Assembly (NCBI RefSeq): GCF_014646695.1
Contig: NZ_BMNT01000049.1
Location: 1-57,339 of the forward strand
Source of the DNA: Sphaerisporangium melleum
Lineage (GTDB): Bacteria; Actinomycetota; Actinomycetes; Streptosporangiales; Streptosporangiaceae
Direction: 5' to 3'
DNA: 57,339 nucleotides
The position numbers and the translations under genes were made by a program. Below the pieces are notes generated by a model that ran no database searches, was not told where the DNA came from, and saw nothing but the letters and a program-made list of their open reading frames with translations. Shown one piece after another: positions 45,832-55,195 of the stretch; position 1 is the first letter of the stretch; every line of letters begins with the position of its first letter.

Positions 45832-47126
45832 TCCGAACGCCTGCGACCGTCGGATGTGTGTGAACTGGCTGCACAACCACCCGACCGCCAGCGGTCTCTG
45901 ACCCAGGCGAGGATGTCGTCCATCGCGCCATCGTCGATCCCGGTCACGGCACCATAGGTGTCGTGCTCCAAGCCGTCGTAGACGCGGTAGGTGACGTGGG
46001 AGCCATTCCTGCGGAGTTCGGCGGCCACCTTGGCATTGATCGCTTGGGGGGTGACGGTGTCCGCGCCGCCCTGCAGGAACAGCACCGGGCCTGCGACGCG
46101 CTGCCGGCCGAGGCTGTTGTCGCGCAGGTACCGGGTGAAGCGGGGGTCGCTGGAGTAGCCCGGCCTGGTCAGGGCCGGCCCGGTCAGATCTCCGTACACT
46201 GCGGTGGCCACGCCCAGGCAGCCGTTCCCGGCCGAGTCCAGGCGGGCTTGGGCGACCGGGGTCAGCAGCCGCGTGACGTCGATCTTCGGGTCGCTGTACG
46301 CGGCGCCCTGGGCCAGCAGCGGGGCGAATCCGCCGTACGGGACGGTGGTGGCGACGTGCGCGGCCAGTGCGGGCAGATCGGCGGCGGGCGACGTGACGAC
46401 CGTACCCCGGTAGCCCGGCACCGGACGCGTCAGCTGACGTTCGGCGAAGCCGAGTGCGGCCCCGCCGCCCTGGGAATGGCCCCACAACACCCAATGGCCC
46501 GACAATCCCGGCACCGCCTGGTGTGCGGACCGCACCGCCCCGGCGATGTCCTCCGCCTCGGCGGTCTTGTTCACCAGTTCAGGACGGCCGGTCGTGCCGA
46601 GGCCCGCGTAGTCCGGGGCGACGACCGCGTACCCCTGCTCCAGGAATCGGACCATCTGGTCGCCGTGGTACAGATCCCGCATCAGTGACGGGGCGCAGCC
46701 GGTCGCGATGCCGCTGGCGCCGTGCGCGTCCACGACCACCTTCCAGCCACCCGCCGGGCGCGGGCGGTCCTGCGGCACCAGGACGACGCCGGAGGCCGCC
46801 ACGTCCCCGCCCCGGGAGGTACGGGAGTGGTACAGCACGCGGACGGCCTTGACCGGCTTGTCCCGCACCACGTACTCGGAGGTGGCCTCCGCGCGGATCA
46901 AGGTCCCACTCGGCGCCCACGGCAGCGGGTCGGGTGCATCGTAGAAGGCGGTGCGAGGCAGGGCGTTCTGTCGCTGGGCGCTCCAGGCCCAGTCGATCTG
47001 GCAGGCTTGATCGCAATCGTCGGCATCCGCGCCGGTGACAGGCGCGGTGATCAGAACGGCACCGGCCGCGGTGGCCGCCGACAGCCGGCGGACTCCGGTC
47101 AGGAGGGCATGACGAACAGACCTCAT
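45807..47126 (-). CDS. Secreted lipase / alpha-beta hydrolase
   Basis: 439 residues. A signal peptide ('RHALLTGVRRLSAATAAGAVLITAPVTGADA', cleavage near residue 35) and mature part with the secretory-lipase layout: 'VVVDAHGASGIATGCAPS', 'VVAPDYAGLGTTG', nucleophile Ser218 in 'LWGHSQGGGAALG', acid Asp in 'QGGADTVTP', His in 'GLEHDTYG'. It hydrolyses extracellular esters. The C-terminal ~25 residues ('SHTSDGRRRSDQS') overlap the convergent TetR gene and are probably non-essential. Confidence 0.88.
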   Translation of the reverse strand: MRSVRHALLTGVRRLSAATAAGAVLITAPVTGADADDCDQACQIDWAWSAQRQNALPRTAFYDAPDPLPWAPSGTLIRAEATSEYVVRDKPVKAVRVLYHSRTSRGGDVAASGVVLVPQDRPRPAGGWKVVVDAHGASGIATGCAPSLMRDLYHGDQMVRFLEQGYAVVAPDYAGLGTTGRPELVNKTAEAEDIAGAVRSAHQAVPGLSGHWVLWGHSQGGGAALGFAERQLTRPVPGYRGTVVTSPAADLPALAAHVATTVPYGGFAPLLAQGAAYSDPKIDVTRLLTPVAQARLDSAGNGCLGVATAVYGDLTGPALTRPGYSSDPRFTRYLRDNSLGRQRVAGPVLFLQGGADTVTPQAINAKVAAELRRNGSHVTYRVYDGLEHDTYGAVTGIDDGAMDDILAWVRDRWRSGGCAASSHTSDGRRRSDQSPVRCG

Positions 47127-47203
47127 GTGAGGCTCCTCTGCATTGTGGATCGGTCAGTGGGAACGAGCGGAACCCGGCGTCCCTGCCAGGTCCTGCGTCA
47201 CGT

Positions 47204-48226
47204 TCATCCGACCGGGCGGCCGTCGACGCGGTTTCCGCTGGCCCCGTAGACGAAGTCCGTGGTGTTCAGGATGAACTCCATCGGGAAACCCAGCTCGATC
47301 GCGGCGGCCTCCTCCAGCCGGGTCACCGCCTCTTCGGGCAGCTCCAGGCCGATCGCGGCGAGGTTGTCGGTCAACTGGTCCAGATCGCGGGCCCCGAGGA
47401 TCGGGTGGATCCAGGGCCGGTGCGCCCGCGTCCAGGCGATGGCGACCTGCGAGGAGGAAACGCCGAGCTCGTCGGCCACCTCGTCCACCGTACGGGCGAT
47501 GGCCAGATCGCGTTCGGAGACGGTGGCCCGGTCGACCCGGGAGGGACCGCCGGCGCTGGACCGGGTGAACTTGCCCGACAGGACGCCTCCGGCCAGCGGC
47601 GACCACGCGGCCACCGACAGCTCCAGGGCCGCGGCCATCGGCAGCAGTTCCCGCTCGATGTCACGCTGGAGGAGGCTGTAGGGCAGTTGGAGGCCGGCGA
47701 ACGGCGTCCACCCGCGGAACTCGGCGATGGTGTTCGCGCGGGCGATCAGCCAGGCGGGCGCGTCGGACATCCCGACGTACAGCACCTTGCCGGCCCGTAC
47801 GAGATCGTCGAGGGCCCGCATGGTCTCCTCGACGGGCGTATTGGGATCCCAGATGTGCACCCACAAGAGGTCGATGTAGTCGGTGCCCAGCCGTCCCAGG
47901 CTGGCCTCGACCGAACGGACCAGGTTCTTCCGGTGGTTGCCCGCGGCGTTGGGATCGGTGCCGTCCATGGTCAGGGTGTACTTCGTGGCCAGTACGAAGC
48001 GGTCGCGGTCGGAGCCGAGCAGTTCTTTGACGATCCGCTCGCTGCTGCCCTCGGTGTACCGGTTGGCGGTGTCGATCACGTTCCCGCCCGCTTCGGCGTA
48101 GGCGGTGAACATCTTGCGGCACTCCTCGACGGAGGCGCCCCAACCCCATTCCTGCCCGAAGGTCATCGTTCCCAGGAACATCTCCGACACCCGCAGCCCG
48201 GTACGGCCGAGCAGCCGATATCGCAT
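47204..48226 (-). CDS. Aldo/keto reductase
   Basis: 340 residues from ATG 48226 (GGAG 7 bases upstream; GTG 48229 also possible). AKR barrel with tetrad Asp52, Tyr57 ('VIDTANRYTEG'), Lys82 ('ATKYT') and His124 ('WVHIWD'). NADPH-binding C-terminal features are in 'VAIAWTRAHRPWIHPILGARDLDQLTDNL'. It reduces carbonyl substrates in the cytosol. The start overlaps the hydrolase stop as TGATG, so the pair is co-translated. Confidence 0.92.
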   Translation of the reverse strand: MRYRLLGRTGLRVSEMFLGTMTFGQEWGWGASVEECRKMFTAYAEAGGNVIDTANRYTEGSSERIVKELLGSDRDRFVLATKYTLTMDGTDPNAAGNHRKNLVRSVEASLGRLGTDYIDLLWVHIWDPNTPVEETMRALDDLVRAGKVLYVGMSDAPAWLIARANTIAEFRGWTPFAGLQLPYSLLQRDIERELLPMAAALELSVAAWSPLAGGVLSGKFTRSSAGGPSRVDRATVSERDLAIARTVDEVADELGVSSSQVAIAWTRAHRPWIHPILGARDLDQLTDNLAAIGLELPEEAVTRLEEAAAIELGFPMEFILNTTDFVYGASGNRVDGRPVG

Positions 48227-49119
48227 CACAGGCTCCGGTCGAAGAACGAAACGGTCCAGTCAATCGCAGGAACTACGAAGCGGTCATCGTCGTACAACTC
48301 GATGTGGTTCCCGGTGTCGAGCAGGAAGAGTTCCTTGGGCTCGGGCGCGGCGGCGAAGGCGGCCTGCGCGTCGGCCACCGGAACGGCCTGGTCGCCGCGG
48401 CCGTGCACGATCAGCAGGGGAGCGGAGACCAGCGGCAGATAGGAGTCGACGTCCAGCGTGAGCTCCTGCAGCACCGAGAGCGCGGTGCAGCGGTTCTCCC
48501 AGCCTGGACGGGCCCCGCGTTCGGTCCCGTAATACTCGAACGGCTCCGGTCCTGGATTCCCCGCGGGCATGCCGCCGGGGTTGACGGCGGGCCAGTACTC
48601 GAGCTCACCGGTGTCGGACTGCCGCTGCGCTATCCGCGCGAACTCGGTCATCAGCGCCGCGAAGTTCTCGGCGCCGAACCGATCACGGATCAGCACCGGG
48701 TTGTTGTAGGCGGCCGCGATCAACGCCACGGCCTTGACCCGGGGATCGAAGGCGGCGAGTTGCACCGAGTAGATCCCGCCCAGGCACACCCCGCACAGCG
48801 CGATCTTGCCGGCGTCGACCTCCGGCCGGGCGGCCAGGAAGCCGACCGCGTTGCGCAGATCCGAGACCTTCGCGGAGGCGTCCTCGTGCCGGCGGGGCTC
48901 ACCCTCGCTGTCACCCCAGTTACGGTGGTCGAAGGACAGGGCCACATAGCCGCGCCGCGCGAACCGCTCCGCGTAGTAACCGGTGACCTGATCCCGCACC
49001 CCGGAAAACGGGCCGGTCAGCACCACCGCACCGCGGCCGGTCCCCGGTTCGGGCAGATGCAGGTCACCGGTCAGCCGATACCCATCACTACTGAACTCGA
49101 CCTTCTCGACTGATGTCAC
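48226..49119 (-). CDS. Dienelactone-hydrolase-like alpha/beta hydrolase with Cys nucleophile
   Basis: 297 residues. Alpha/beta fold with 'AVVLTGPFSGVRDQVTGYYAERFARRGYVALSFDHRNWGDS'. The nucleophile elbow is G-V-Cys112-L-G-G instead of GxSxG, with acid in 'VHGRGDQAVP' and His in 'GNHIELYD'. Cys nucleophiles are known in dienelactone hydrolases; the larger size matches YcjY/XynC-like esterases. First gene of a two-gene operon with the aldo/keto reductase, suggesting sequential action on one substrate. Confidence 0.87.
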   Translation of the reverse strand: MTSVEKVEFSSDGYRLTGDLHLPEPGTGRGAVVLTGPFSGVRDQVTGYYAERFARRGYVALSFDHRNWGDSEGEPRRHEDASAKVSDLRNAVGFLAARPEVDAGKIALCGVCLGGIYSVQLAAFDPRVKAVALIAAAYNNPVLIRDRFGAENFAALMTEFARIAQRQSDTGELEYWPAVNPGGMPAGNPGPEPFEYYGTERGARPGWENRCTALSVLQELTLDVDSYLPLVSAPLLIVHGRGDQAVPVADAQAAFAAAPEPKELFLLDTGNHIELYDDDRFVVPAIDWTVSFFDRSL

Positions 49120-49317
49120 GAAATCTCCTTTACGATCGCGCAGGCGGCAACCTGCGGAGCACCGGCCCGGATGTCGTTCCAGGACCCGGAGAGAAGATTT
49201 CCAAATGCGACATATAGCCAGATAGCGCGTGTGTCACCGGTTGAGAGGTGAATTTTTCCTAGGGATCGGCGCGCCTTTCCCGCCCGGTCACCGTCTGCCG
49301 GGGATGTCTTCCGGCCC

Positions 49318-49938
49318 TCAGATCCAGCCCGCCTCAGTGGCGATCCTGATGGCGTCGACGCGGTTCCGGGCGTCCAGCTTCACCGTCGCGGACGTGAGGT
49401 AGTTGCGGACGGTCCCCGGCCTGAGAAAGAGATTCTCGGCGATCTCCCCGGGTGAGGCGCCCGTGGCCGACATGCGGAGCACCAGGGTCTCCCGGTGCGA
49501 CAGGGGGCTCGCCGACGCGTCCAGCGCCGCAGCGGTGAGTGCGGGGTCCAGCACCCGTCCACCCGATGCGACGATCCTGATCGCACCGGTCAACTCGGCG
49601 TGCTGTACATCCTTGGGCAGGAACCCCGCCACCTGAGCGGCGAGCGCCCGGCGAAGCTGGCCCGGCTGATTCAGGCCGGTCAGGATCAGCACCCGGCAGC
49701 CGGGCAGCCGCTCGTGGAGCCGTTCAGCGGCGGTCAGACCATCCAGGTCAGGCAGGTCGATGTCGAGCACGGCCACGTCGGGCTGGACTTCCAGCGCGGT
49801 CGGCACGATGAGCGCGCCCGAGGCGAGCTCCGCGACCACCTGGAGGTCGTCTTCCAAGGACAGCAGTCCCACCAGCGCCGAACGCAGCAGTGCCACGTCC
49901 TCGGCGAGCAGAATCCTGATCACGCCGAACAGTACCAC
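49318..49938 (-). CDS. NarL-type response regulator
   Basis: 206 residues from GTG 49938 (GAGAGG 5 bases upstream). Receiver domain with phospho-acceptor Asp59 ('VAVLDIDLPDLDG') and 'LPKDVQ', then LuxR-type HTH ('LSHRETLVLRMSATGASPGEIAENLFLRPGTVRNYLTSATVKL'). Divergent from the histidine kinase gene at 50054, its likely partner; the 115-base gap should hold both promoters. Confidence 0.92.
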   Translation of the reverse strand: MVLFGVIRILLAEDVALLRSALVGLLSLEDDLQVVAELASGALIVPTALEVQPDVAVLDIDLPDLDGLTAAERLHERLPGCRVLILTGLNQPGQLRRALAAQVAGFLPKDVQHAELTGAIRIVASGGRVLDPALTAAALDASASPLSHRETLVLRMSATGASPGEIAENLFLRPGTVRNYLTSATVKLDARNRVDAIRIATEAGWI

Positions 49939-50053
49939 CGGACCTCTCGGCCACCCGTCCGTCTGAGGTGAAGCAGGTGGTAGCCGATGATCGACCCCAC
50001 TATTGTCCGTCTTGCCGGTAATCCGGCGACGTCAGGCGGCCTGGAGGAAGTAA

Positions 50054-51967
50054 GTGCTCGGGATCTCCGCCGCCCCAGCGGCGAAGAACGATCCGGTGGA
50101 CGACGGGTCGGACGGCACCCGGGATACGCAGCTGCGGCTGGTGCGGGCGATGATGTGGGCCGCCCTCGGCCTGATCATGGCCCTCCGCCTGATGGCGGCG
50201 TTGGAGCTGGGGCTGACGTGGCCGGTCGGGCTCCTCACGATGGCCCCCTATCCGCCGCTGGTGGCGCTGCTGGCCGGGCGGCATCGCCGCCGGGTCCGCG
50301 ACGGCCTGCTGGTGGCCCTGCTGATGCTGTACGCGGTGCCGTTCGCCGTCGTCGGCACGCGGTGGGAGTGGCTGCCGTGGCCACTGGCGGTCGCCGTGCT
50401 GTGCTCCTTCCGGGGACGGACGGCCTGGCCGCTGTTCGGGCTCATCCTGGTCGCCACGGGCGCGACCGGACTGCTGATCGGCGAGGACGCGCTGACGGCG
50501 GTCATCAGAGCGGAGAAGACGGCCACCAACGGACTGATCATCTTCGGCCTGTACGCCCTGGCGGTCATGGCGGCCAGGGTGGACGCGGCGCGCGGGGATC
50601 TGGCGCGTCTGGAGCTGCTGCGGGAACGGCGGCGGCTCGGCGGGGAGCTGGGCGCGGCCGTTGGCACGCAGCTGCGGGTGGCCTCGGAACGGCTCGCGCA
50701 AGCCGTCGACGCCGAACCGAGGATCGCACGTGACCGGCTCCGCGTGGCGGTCGCCACCGCCCGGCAGGCGCTGGCCGGCATCCGTGCGACGGCCGCCGGC
50801 TACCGCGTCTCGCCCCCTCTGCCCGCGCCGATCGAGTCGCCGAAAGTGGCGCGCCTCACCCTGGTCGCGCTGTTCGCCTGCCAGGCCTCGCTCCAGTCGA
50901 TCGTCTCCGTCGCGACCTACCACCGGCCGTGGACCCTGCTCCTGACGGTGCCGCTGATGTGCGCGGCCGGAGCGATCCAGCTGCTGATGGAGCCGTCACG
51001 CAAGCAGATCATCCTGCTCGGGCTGCTGCTGGGTGTCGCCGTCGTACCGTTCGGTTACCTGGTCTGGGAGCTCGTCTTCCTCGCCGGCCTGTGGCCCTTC
51101 TTCCTCGGGCTGGTGCTCACCCGGATGCGGCCGCCCCGCTCCCTGGTCATCACCGGGGTGGCGGTAGCGCTGTACATCGCGCTTCTCTTCTACCCCCCGC
51201 CGGTGCCCGGCCTGGCGGGGATGGCGGTGAGCCTGATCTCCATGGCCATCGTCACGTGGGTCTCCTACGGTCTGATCCGGCTGGCGAACCTGGTGGTCCT
51301 GCTGCACCAGGCCCAGCGGGACCTGACTCGCGAAGCCCTCATCCAGGAGCGCACCCGGATCGCCCGCGACCTGCACGACCTGTTGTCCTTCAGCCTGTCG
51401 GCGGTGGCGCTCAAAGGAGAGCTGTGCGAGCGGTTGCTGGAAGTCGACCCGGTACGCGCCCGCGCCGAACTGGCCGAGCTGCCCGGATTGATCGAGCGAG
51501 CACTGGCCGAGCTGGAATCGGTGGCCTATGCGACCGTAGGGCTGCGCCTGGACCAGGAGCTGGCCGCAGCGCACACCGTTCTGGAGGCCGCCGGGATACG
51601 GGCCGTCGTCACCTTCGAGACCGGCCCTCTGCCGCCGGAGGTGGACACCGCGATGGCCGCGGTGTTGCGCGAGGCGGTCACCAATGTCGTACGACACAGC
51701 ACCGCCCGGACCTGCGCCATCACCATCACCCCGGCAGACCACACCGTACGGCTGCGCGTCGTCAACGACGGAGCCACCGAGCCCTCGGCTCCACGAACAG
51801 GCCCCGGCGGATCAGGGCTGACCGGCTTGGCGGAACGCACCGGAGGCCGGCTCACCGCCGGATCACAGGCGGGCGGCCGCTTCGAACTCGTCGCGGAGTT
51901 CGCCACCGGCCCCCATCGCCACCCTCCTCATTCCGCCGCCAAGGCCCCTGAGGTGAACCCCGACTGA
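50054..51967 (+). CDS. NarL-type sensor histidine kinase with degenerate first module
   Basis: 637 residues from GTG 50054 with GGAGG upstream. It reads as two membrane kinases fused. Residues ~28-175 are membrane helices followed by a degenerate DHp-like helix pair ('LLRERRRLGGELGAAVGTQL...ARQALAGIRATAAGYRV') with no His and no ATPase domain. Residues ~260-410 are a second set of membrane helices, then a true HisKA_3 with His441 ('TRIARDLHDLLSFSLS') and an HATPase ('REAVTNVVRHSTA', 'GGSGLTGLAERTGG'). Signals membrane stress to the divergent regulator, as in DesK-like pairs; the stimulus is unknown. Confidence 0.88.
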   Translation: MLGISAAPAAKNDPVDDGSDGTRDTQLRLVRAMMWAALGLIMALRLMAALELGLTWPVGLLTMAPYPPLVALLAGRHRRRVRDGLLVALLMLYAVPFAVVGTRWEWLPWPLAVAVLCSFRGRTAWPLFGLILVATGATGLLIGEDALTAVIRAEKTATNGLIIFGLYALAVMAARVDAARGDLARLELLRERRRLGGELGAAVGTQLRVASERLAQAVDAEPRIARDRLRVAVATARQALAGIRATAAGYRVSPPLPAPIESPKVARLTLVALFACQASLQSIVSVATYHRPWTLLLTVPLMCAAGAIQLLMEPSRKQIILLGLLLGVAVVPFGYLVWELVFLAGLWPFFLGLVLTRMRPPRSLVITGVAVALYIALLFYPPPVPGLAGMAVSLISMAIVTWVSYGLIRLANLVVLLHQAQRDLTREALIQERTRIARDLHDLLSFSLSAVALKGELCERLLEVDPVRARAELAELPGLIERALAELESVAYATVGLRLDQELAAAHTVLEAAGIRAVVTFETGPLPPEVDTAMAAVLREAVTNVVRHSTARTCAITITPADHTVRLRVVNDGATEPSAPRTGPGGSGLTGLAERTGGRLTAGSQAGGRFELVAEFATGPHRHPPHSAAKAPEVNPD

Positions 51968-52242
51968 TCGGCCAGTGCAGCGCTGGGGGACTTCTCGATG
52001 CGCAGCCACTCATTGCGCACCGCCTCCGGGCCAGATTCCTCCTCGCCCCCGGCTCGGCCGATGGCCGGCTGGTCAGGTCGTATGTGACCAGTGCCCTGGT
52101 CAAACGACCAGAGGCGTTACAGTGCGTAAGCGTTCTGATTCTTTCGATGGTTTCTCGACCCAGACCTATAGGAACGACCGGCGAACCAGAGACCGGTCGT
52201 GGTCTGATCGCGCGGGCCCTGCGGAACCCTCGTGCGGGGGCT

Positions 52243-52473
52243 TCAGAGCTTGACGAGCTTGGTGTAGGGGGCGTTGATGCGATACGTCTCCGTCCCGAAG
52301 TCGACGAGGACAGCGACATCGTCATCGACCCCGACGACCCGGCCGAGGCCGTACCTGTCGTGGCTCACGAGGTCCTGGACGACGAAGGATTCGAGAGGAG
52401 GCGGAGGGGGCACAGGAACGTTGAAGGGACTTCCAGGCAGGACTCGCCGGACCGCGGCTTGGTTACGTCTCAT
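52243..52473 (-). CDS. Short protein with UvrD/PcrA C-terminal Tudor-like motif
   Basis: 76 residues from ATG 52473 (MRRNQAAVRR). A basic N-terminus and a poly-Pro stretch precede 'FVVQDLVSHDRYGLGRVVGVDDDVAVLVDFGTETYRI...YTKLVKL'. The pattern V-x-H-D-[RK]-[YF]-G-x-G-x-V...V-D-F-G...K-L is that of the C-terminal Tudor/CarD-like domain by which UvrD and PcrA touch RNA polymerase. As a free-standing protein it might bind polymerase or DNA. This is a resemblance only. The 275 bases before it (51968-52242) show nothing. Confidence 0.65.
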   Translation of the reverse strand: MRRNQAAVRRVLPGSPFNVPVPPPPPLESFVVQDLVSHDRYGLGRVVGVDDDVAVLVDFGTETYRINAPYTKLVKL

Positions 52474-52625
52474 TTGTGCCAGTATGCGCCCTCGAGCTGC
52501 ATAAATCGAGCGGAACGCTACAACCGAGACCCTACTTGCCGGCGACCACGACCTCTTCGGCCCGCACCCTGCGGAACGTACGGCCGCCCTGCGCGACATC
52601 CCGGCCCGGCCCGAGACCCGCCGTG

Positions 52626-53123
52626 TCACATACGTGAGGCGCGGACGGTCAAGCTGCCATAGGGAAGATTACCGGTGATGTGGACGTCGAGGTGGCCCAG
52701 GCGGGAACGGGCCGGGATCTTGCAGGTCACGCGACCCCAGGCGGCGTGTACCCCGTCGGTGTTCGCGCCGGCGCCCGGAGGCACGATGATCGTGGCGTGG
52801 CCGTAGGTGAGGCGGAGTTCGATGTCGACACGCCGGTGCGGGATGTGCGCGCGGGACAGGTCGAGGCGCACCCTGCCGTACTCGGACTCGACCCGCAGCC
52901 GGCGCGGGACCTGCCAGTGGCCCGTCCGGGTGAGGCGCCCACCGACGGACCACAGCCGCACCGTCTCGTCCGGCAGGTCGGCGACGACCGGCCGCAGATC
53001 GTCCACGCAGGTGGCGGTGAGCGCCCGTTCGAGCCGGAGCTCCAGCTCGGTGGCGCCGAGCCGGCCCTCCGCGTAGGCCTGCTGGACCAGCTCCACCGCC
53101 CGGTCCCGATCGGCCTCGTTCAC
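52626..53123 (-). CDS. DUF1707 domain protein
   Basis: 165 residues from GTG 53123. An N-terminal SHOCT-like DUF1707 segment ('NEADRDRAVELVQQAYAEGRLGATELELRLERALTA') precedes a beta-rich domain ('LRVESEYGRVRLDLSRA...VDIELRLTYGHATIIVPPGAGANTDGVHAAWGRVTC') like the C-terminal part of cell-wall-stress LiaF-type proteins. No membrane segment. Function unknown, perhaps envelope-associated regulation. Confidence 0.82.
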   Translation of the reverse strand: MNEADRDRAVELVQQAYAEGRLGATELELRLERALTATCVDDLRPVVADLPDETVRLWSVGGRLTRTGHWQVPRRLRVESEYGRVRLDLSRAHIPHRRVDIELRLTYGHATIIVPPGAGANTDGVHAAWGRVTCKIPARSRLGHLDVHITGNLPYGSLTVRASRM

Positions 53124-53165
53124 CGGCTCACGGCGCCGTTGGCGCGCAGATCGTCAGGAAGGCGG

Positions 53166-54092
53166 TCACGTCTTCGCGGACGTCGAGTTGTCCGCTGCGA
53201 GTTGGGTTCGCACGCCGCGAGGCACATGCACGCCGTGCTTGCGCAGGTTGCGGATGAATCGTGCGGCAAGTGGATCCGGTTCTGCGGACGTCACCGCCAC
53301 CAACTGTCTGACCCATCGTGGCGAGAACGATCGCACTGCGCCAGGAAAACCATCGCTGACCGCACTCACGGGGCACACTGCGATTCCGAGACCGGCGGCA
53401 GCGAGCTGCGGTGCCGCGGTGGTCACCGCTGTCCTCATGACGGGCTCCGGGCGGACCCCGGCGCGGGCGAACGAGCGATCGAGCCAGGCGCTGAGGCCGT
53501 TCTCCGGTGCGAAGTGAACCAGCGGCGCACCTTCAAGATCCTCCAAGGGCACAGCCGGCCGTGCGGCCAGTGGATGGCCGGTGGGTGCCGTCAGCACGAT
53601 CTCTTCCTCGGCGACGGCGGTGGTCGTGAAGCGGCCGGGCACGGGAGCGGGCATCAGGGCCAGGTCGGCCTCGTCGGAGTCGATGAAGCCGTGGAGCTCG
53701 TCCGGCGACGTGGATTCACGCAGGGTGATCGCCACCTCCGGGTGGCGGCGATGCCACTCGCGAATGACCGGGGCGAGCACGGAGACCAGGCTCTGCGCAC
53801 AAGCCAGCCGCAGCGACCCTCCGGTCGCTTCGCCGGCGGCACGAGCCGACCTCACCGCAGAGGCAGCCGCTGCAATCGCCCGTCTGGCATCCGCTAAGGC
53901 GGCCCGCCCGGCGGGAGTGAGCCTGACCCCTCGGGGCTCGCGGCGGAGCAGGGTCGTTCCTGTCTCGCGCTCCAGCGTCGCGAGCTGATGAGAGACGGCG
54001 GGCTGCGACGAATGCAGCAGCCGCGCGGCCTGGGTGATCGACCCGGAGTCCGCGACCGCGACAAGACACTCCAGCGCCCGAAGAGAAGCCAT
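53166..54092 (-). CDS. LysR-family regulator
   Basis: 308 residues. N-terminal winged HTH 'LRALECLVAVADSGSITQAARLLHSSQPAVSHQLATLERETG', then a two-lobed effector domain ('GSLRLACAQSLVSVLAPVIREWHRRHP'). It is divergent from the epimerase gene at 54229 and probably controls the epimerase-to-SRPBCC gene block. Confidence 0.92.
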   Translation of the reverse strand: MASLRALECLVAVADSGSITQAARLLHSSQPAVSHQLATLERETGTTLLRREPRGVRLTPAGRAALADARRAIAAAASAVRSARAAGEATGGSLRLACAQSLVSVLAPVIREWHRRHPEVAITLRESTSPDELHGFIDSDEADLALMPAPVPGRFTTTAVAEEEIVLTAPTGHPLAARPAVPLEDLEGAPLVHFAPENGLSAWLDRSFARAGVRPEPVMRTAVTTAAPQLAAAGLGIAVCPVSAVSDGFPGAVRSFSPRWVRQLVAVTSAEPDPLAARFIRNLRKHGVHVPRGVRTQLAADNSTSAKT

Positions 54093-54228
54093 TCAAGAAT
54101 TTTATGGCATGGGCGCAAAACATGAATATTTCCGAGGGAATGCCTTCAGGGCCATCGAGTGCTCCACCTCACGACACCTTCTCGTCCAAGACGAGCGAGG
54201 GGGCCCGCACTCGGCGAAGGAGAGTTTC

Positions 54229-55161
54229 ATGGCGCAGGCGTTCGTCACGGGCGGTTCTGGGTTCATCGGCCAGGTGCTGGTACGGCGGCTCCTCGACGAG
54301 GGGCACTCGGTTCGTGTTCTGGTCAGAAGTGAGGCGTCGGCCGCAAGGGTGGCGGCGCTGGGCGGGGTGCCCGTCCGGGGCGAGTTGACCGACCCGGCCA
54401 CGTGGCGCGACAGGGTGACGGACAGTGACGTGGTGTTTCACCTCGCTGCCGAGACGGACGTCGCGGCCGACCGTGAGCGTCATGAGCTCGTGTCGGTTCG
54501 CGGCACCCAGGCAGCCGTCGATGCGTCCCGCTTCGCACGGGTTCCTTGGTTCGTCCACTGCGGGAGCGAGGCTGCGCTCCTCGCCGGCGACCCGCTGGTG
54601 GACATCGACGAGACCGCGCCGCTGCGGCCGGATTCGGAAGCCGCCTACTGTGCGGTGAAGGCCATTGCCGAGAAGATCGTGCTCGACGCGAACGCCCCGG
54701 ATTTCGCCACGGTGTCGATCCGTCCGAGGTTCGTCTGGGGTCCCGGCAGCATCCTCATCGAAGGGCTGGTCGCGGCGGCGAAGGCGGGGCAGTTCGCCTG
54801 GATCGACGGAGGCCGGCACACGACCGACGTCACGTTCGTGGACAACGCCGTCGAGGGGCTCATGCTCGGATGGCAGCGGGGCCAGCCAGGCCAGGCCTAC
54901 TTCATCACCGACCGGCGCCGCGTCACCCTGCGCGAGTTCCTGGAGACCTTGTTCGCGATCTATGGCGTCGATGCGCCGATCCCCGACCTCGATGCGGAGA
55001 CGGCGGAGCGCGAGGTTCCGGTTCCCGTTCGATGGTTCCTCGGGCAGCCGTGCATCCTGCGGACGGACAAGGCCGCAGCCGAGCTCGGATACGAGCCCAT
55101 TGTTTCGCATGCCGCCGGTCTCGACGCTGTCAGGGATTCGATGGCACTCAGCGGTGTGTGA
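54229..55161 (+). CDS. NAD-dependent epimerase/dehydratase-like (extended SDR)
   Basis: 310 residues from ATG 54229 with AAGGAG 7 bases upstream. Rossmann motif 'VTGGSGFIGQVLVRRLL'; 'DVVFHLAAETD'; catalytic Tyr-x3-Lys in 'YCAVKAIAEK'; 'RPRFVWGPGS', typical of 3-beta-HSD/isomerase-like members of the family. Likely oxidises or reduces a sterol-like, sugar or terpenoid hydroxyl. First of a plus-strand series that continues with two decayed oxidoreductases and an SRPBCC gene. Confidence 0.9.
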   Translation: MAQAFVTGGSGFIGQVLVRRLLDEGHSVRVLVRSEASAARVAALGGVPVRGELTDPATWRDRVTDSDVVFHLAAETDVAADRERHELVSVRGTQAAVDASRFARVPWFVHCGSEAALLAGDPLVDIDETAPLRPDSEAAYCAVKAIAEKIVLDANAPDFATVSIRPRFVWGPGSILIEGLVAAAKAGQFAWIDGGRHTTDVTFVDNAVEGLMLGWQRGQPGQAYFITDRRRVTLREFLETLFAIYGVDAPIPDLDAETAEREVPVPVRWFLGQPCILRTDKAAAELGYEPIVSHAAGLDAVRDSMALSGV

Positions 55162-55195
55162 AGGTCCACACCCGTTCAATCAGAAGGAGACTGAA

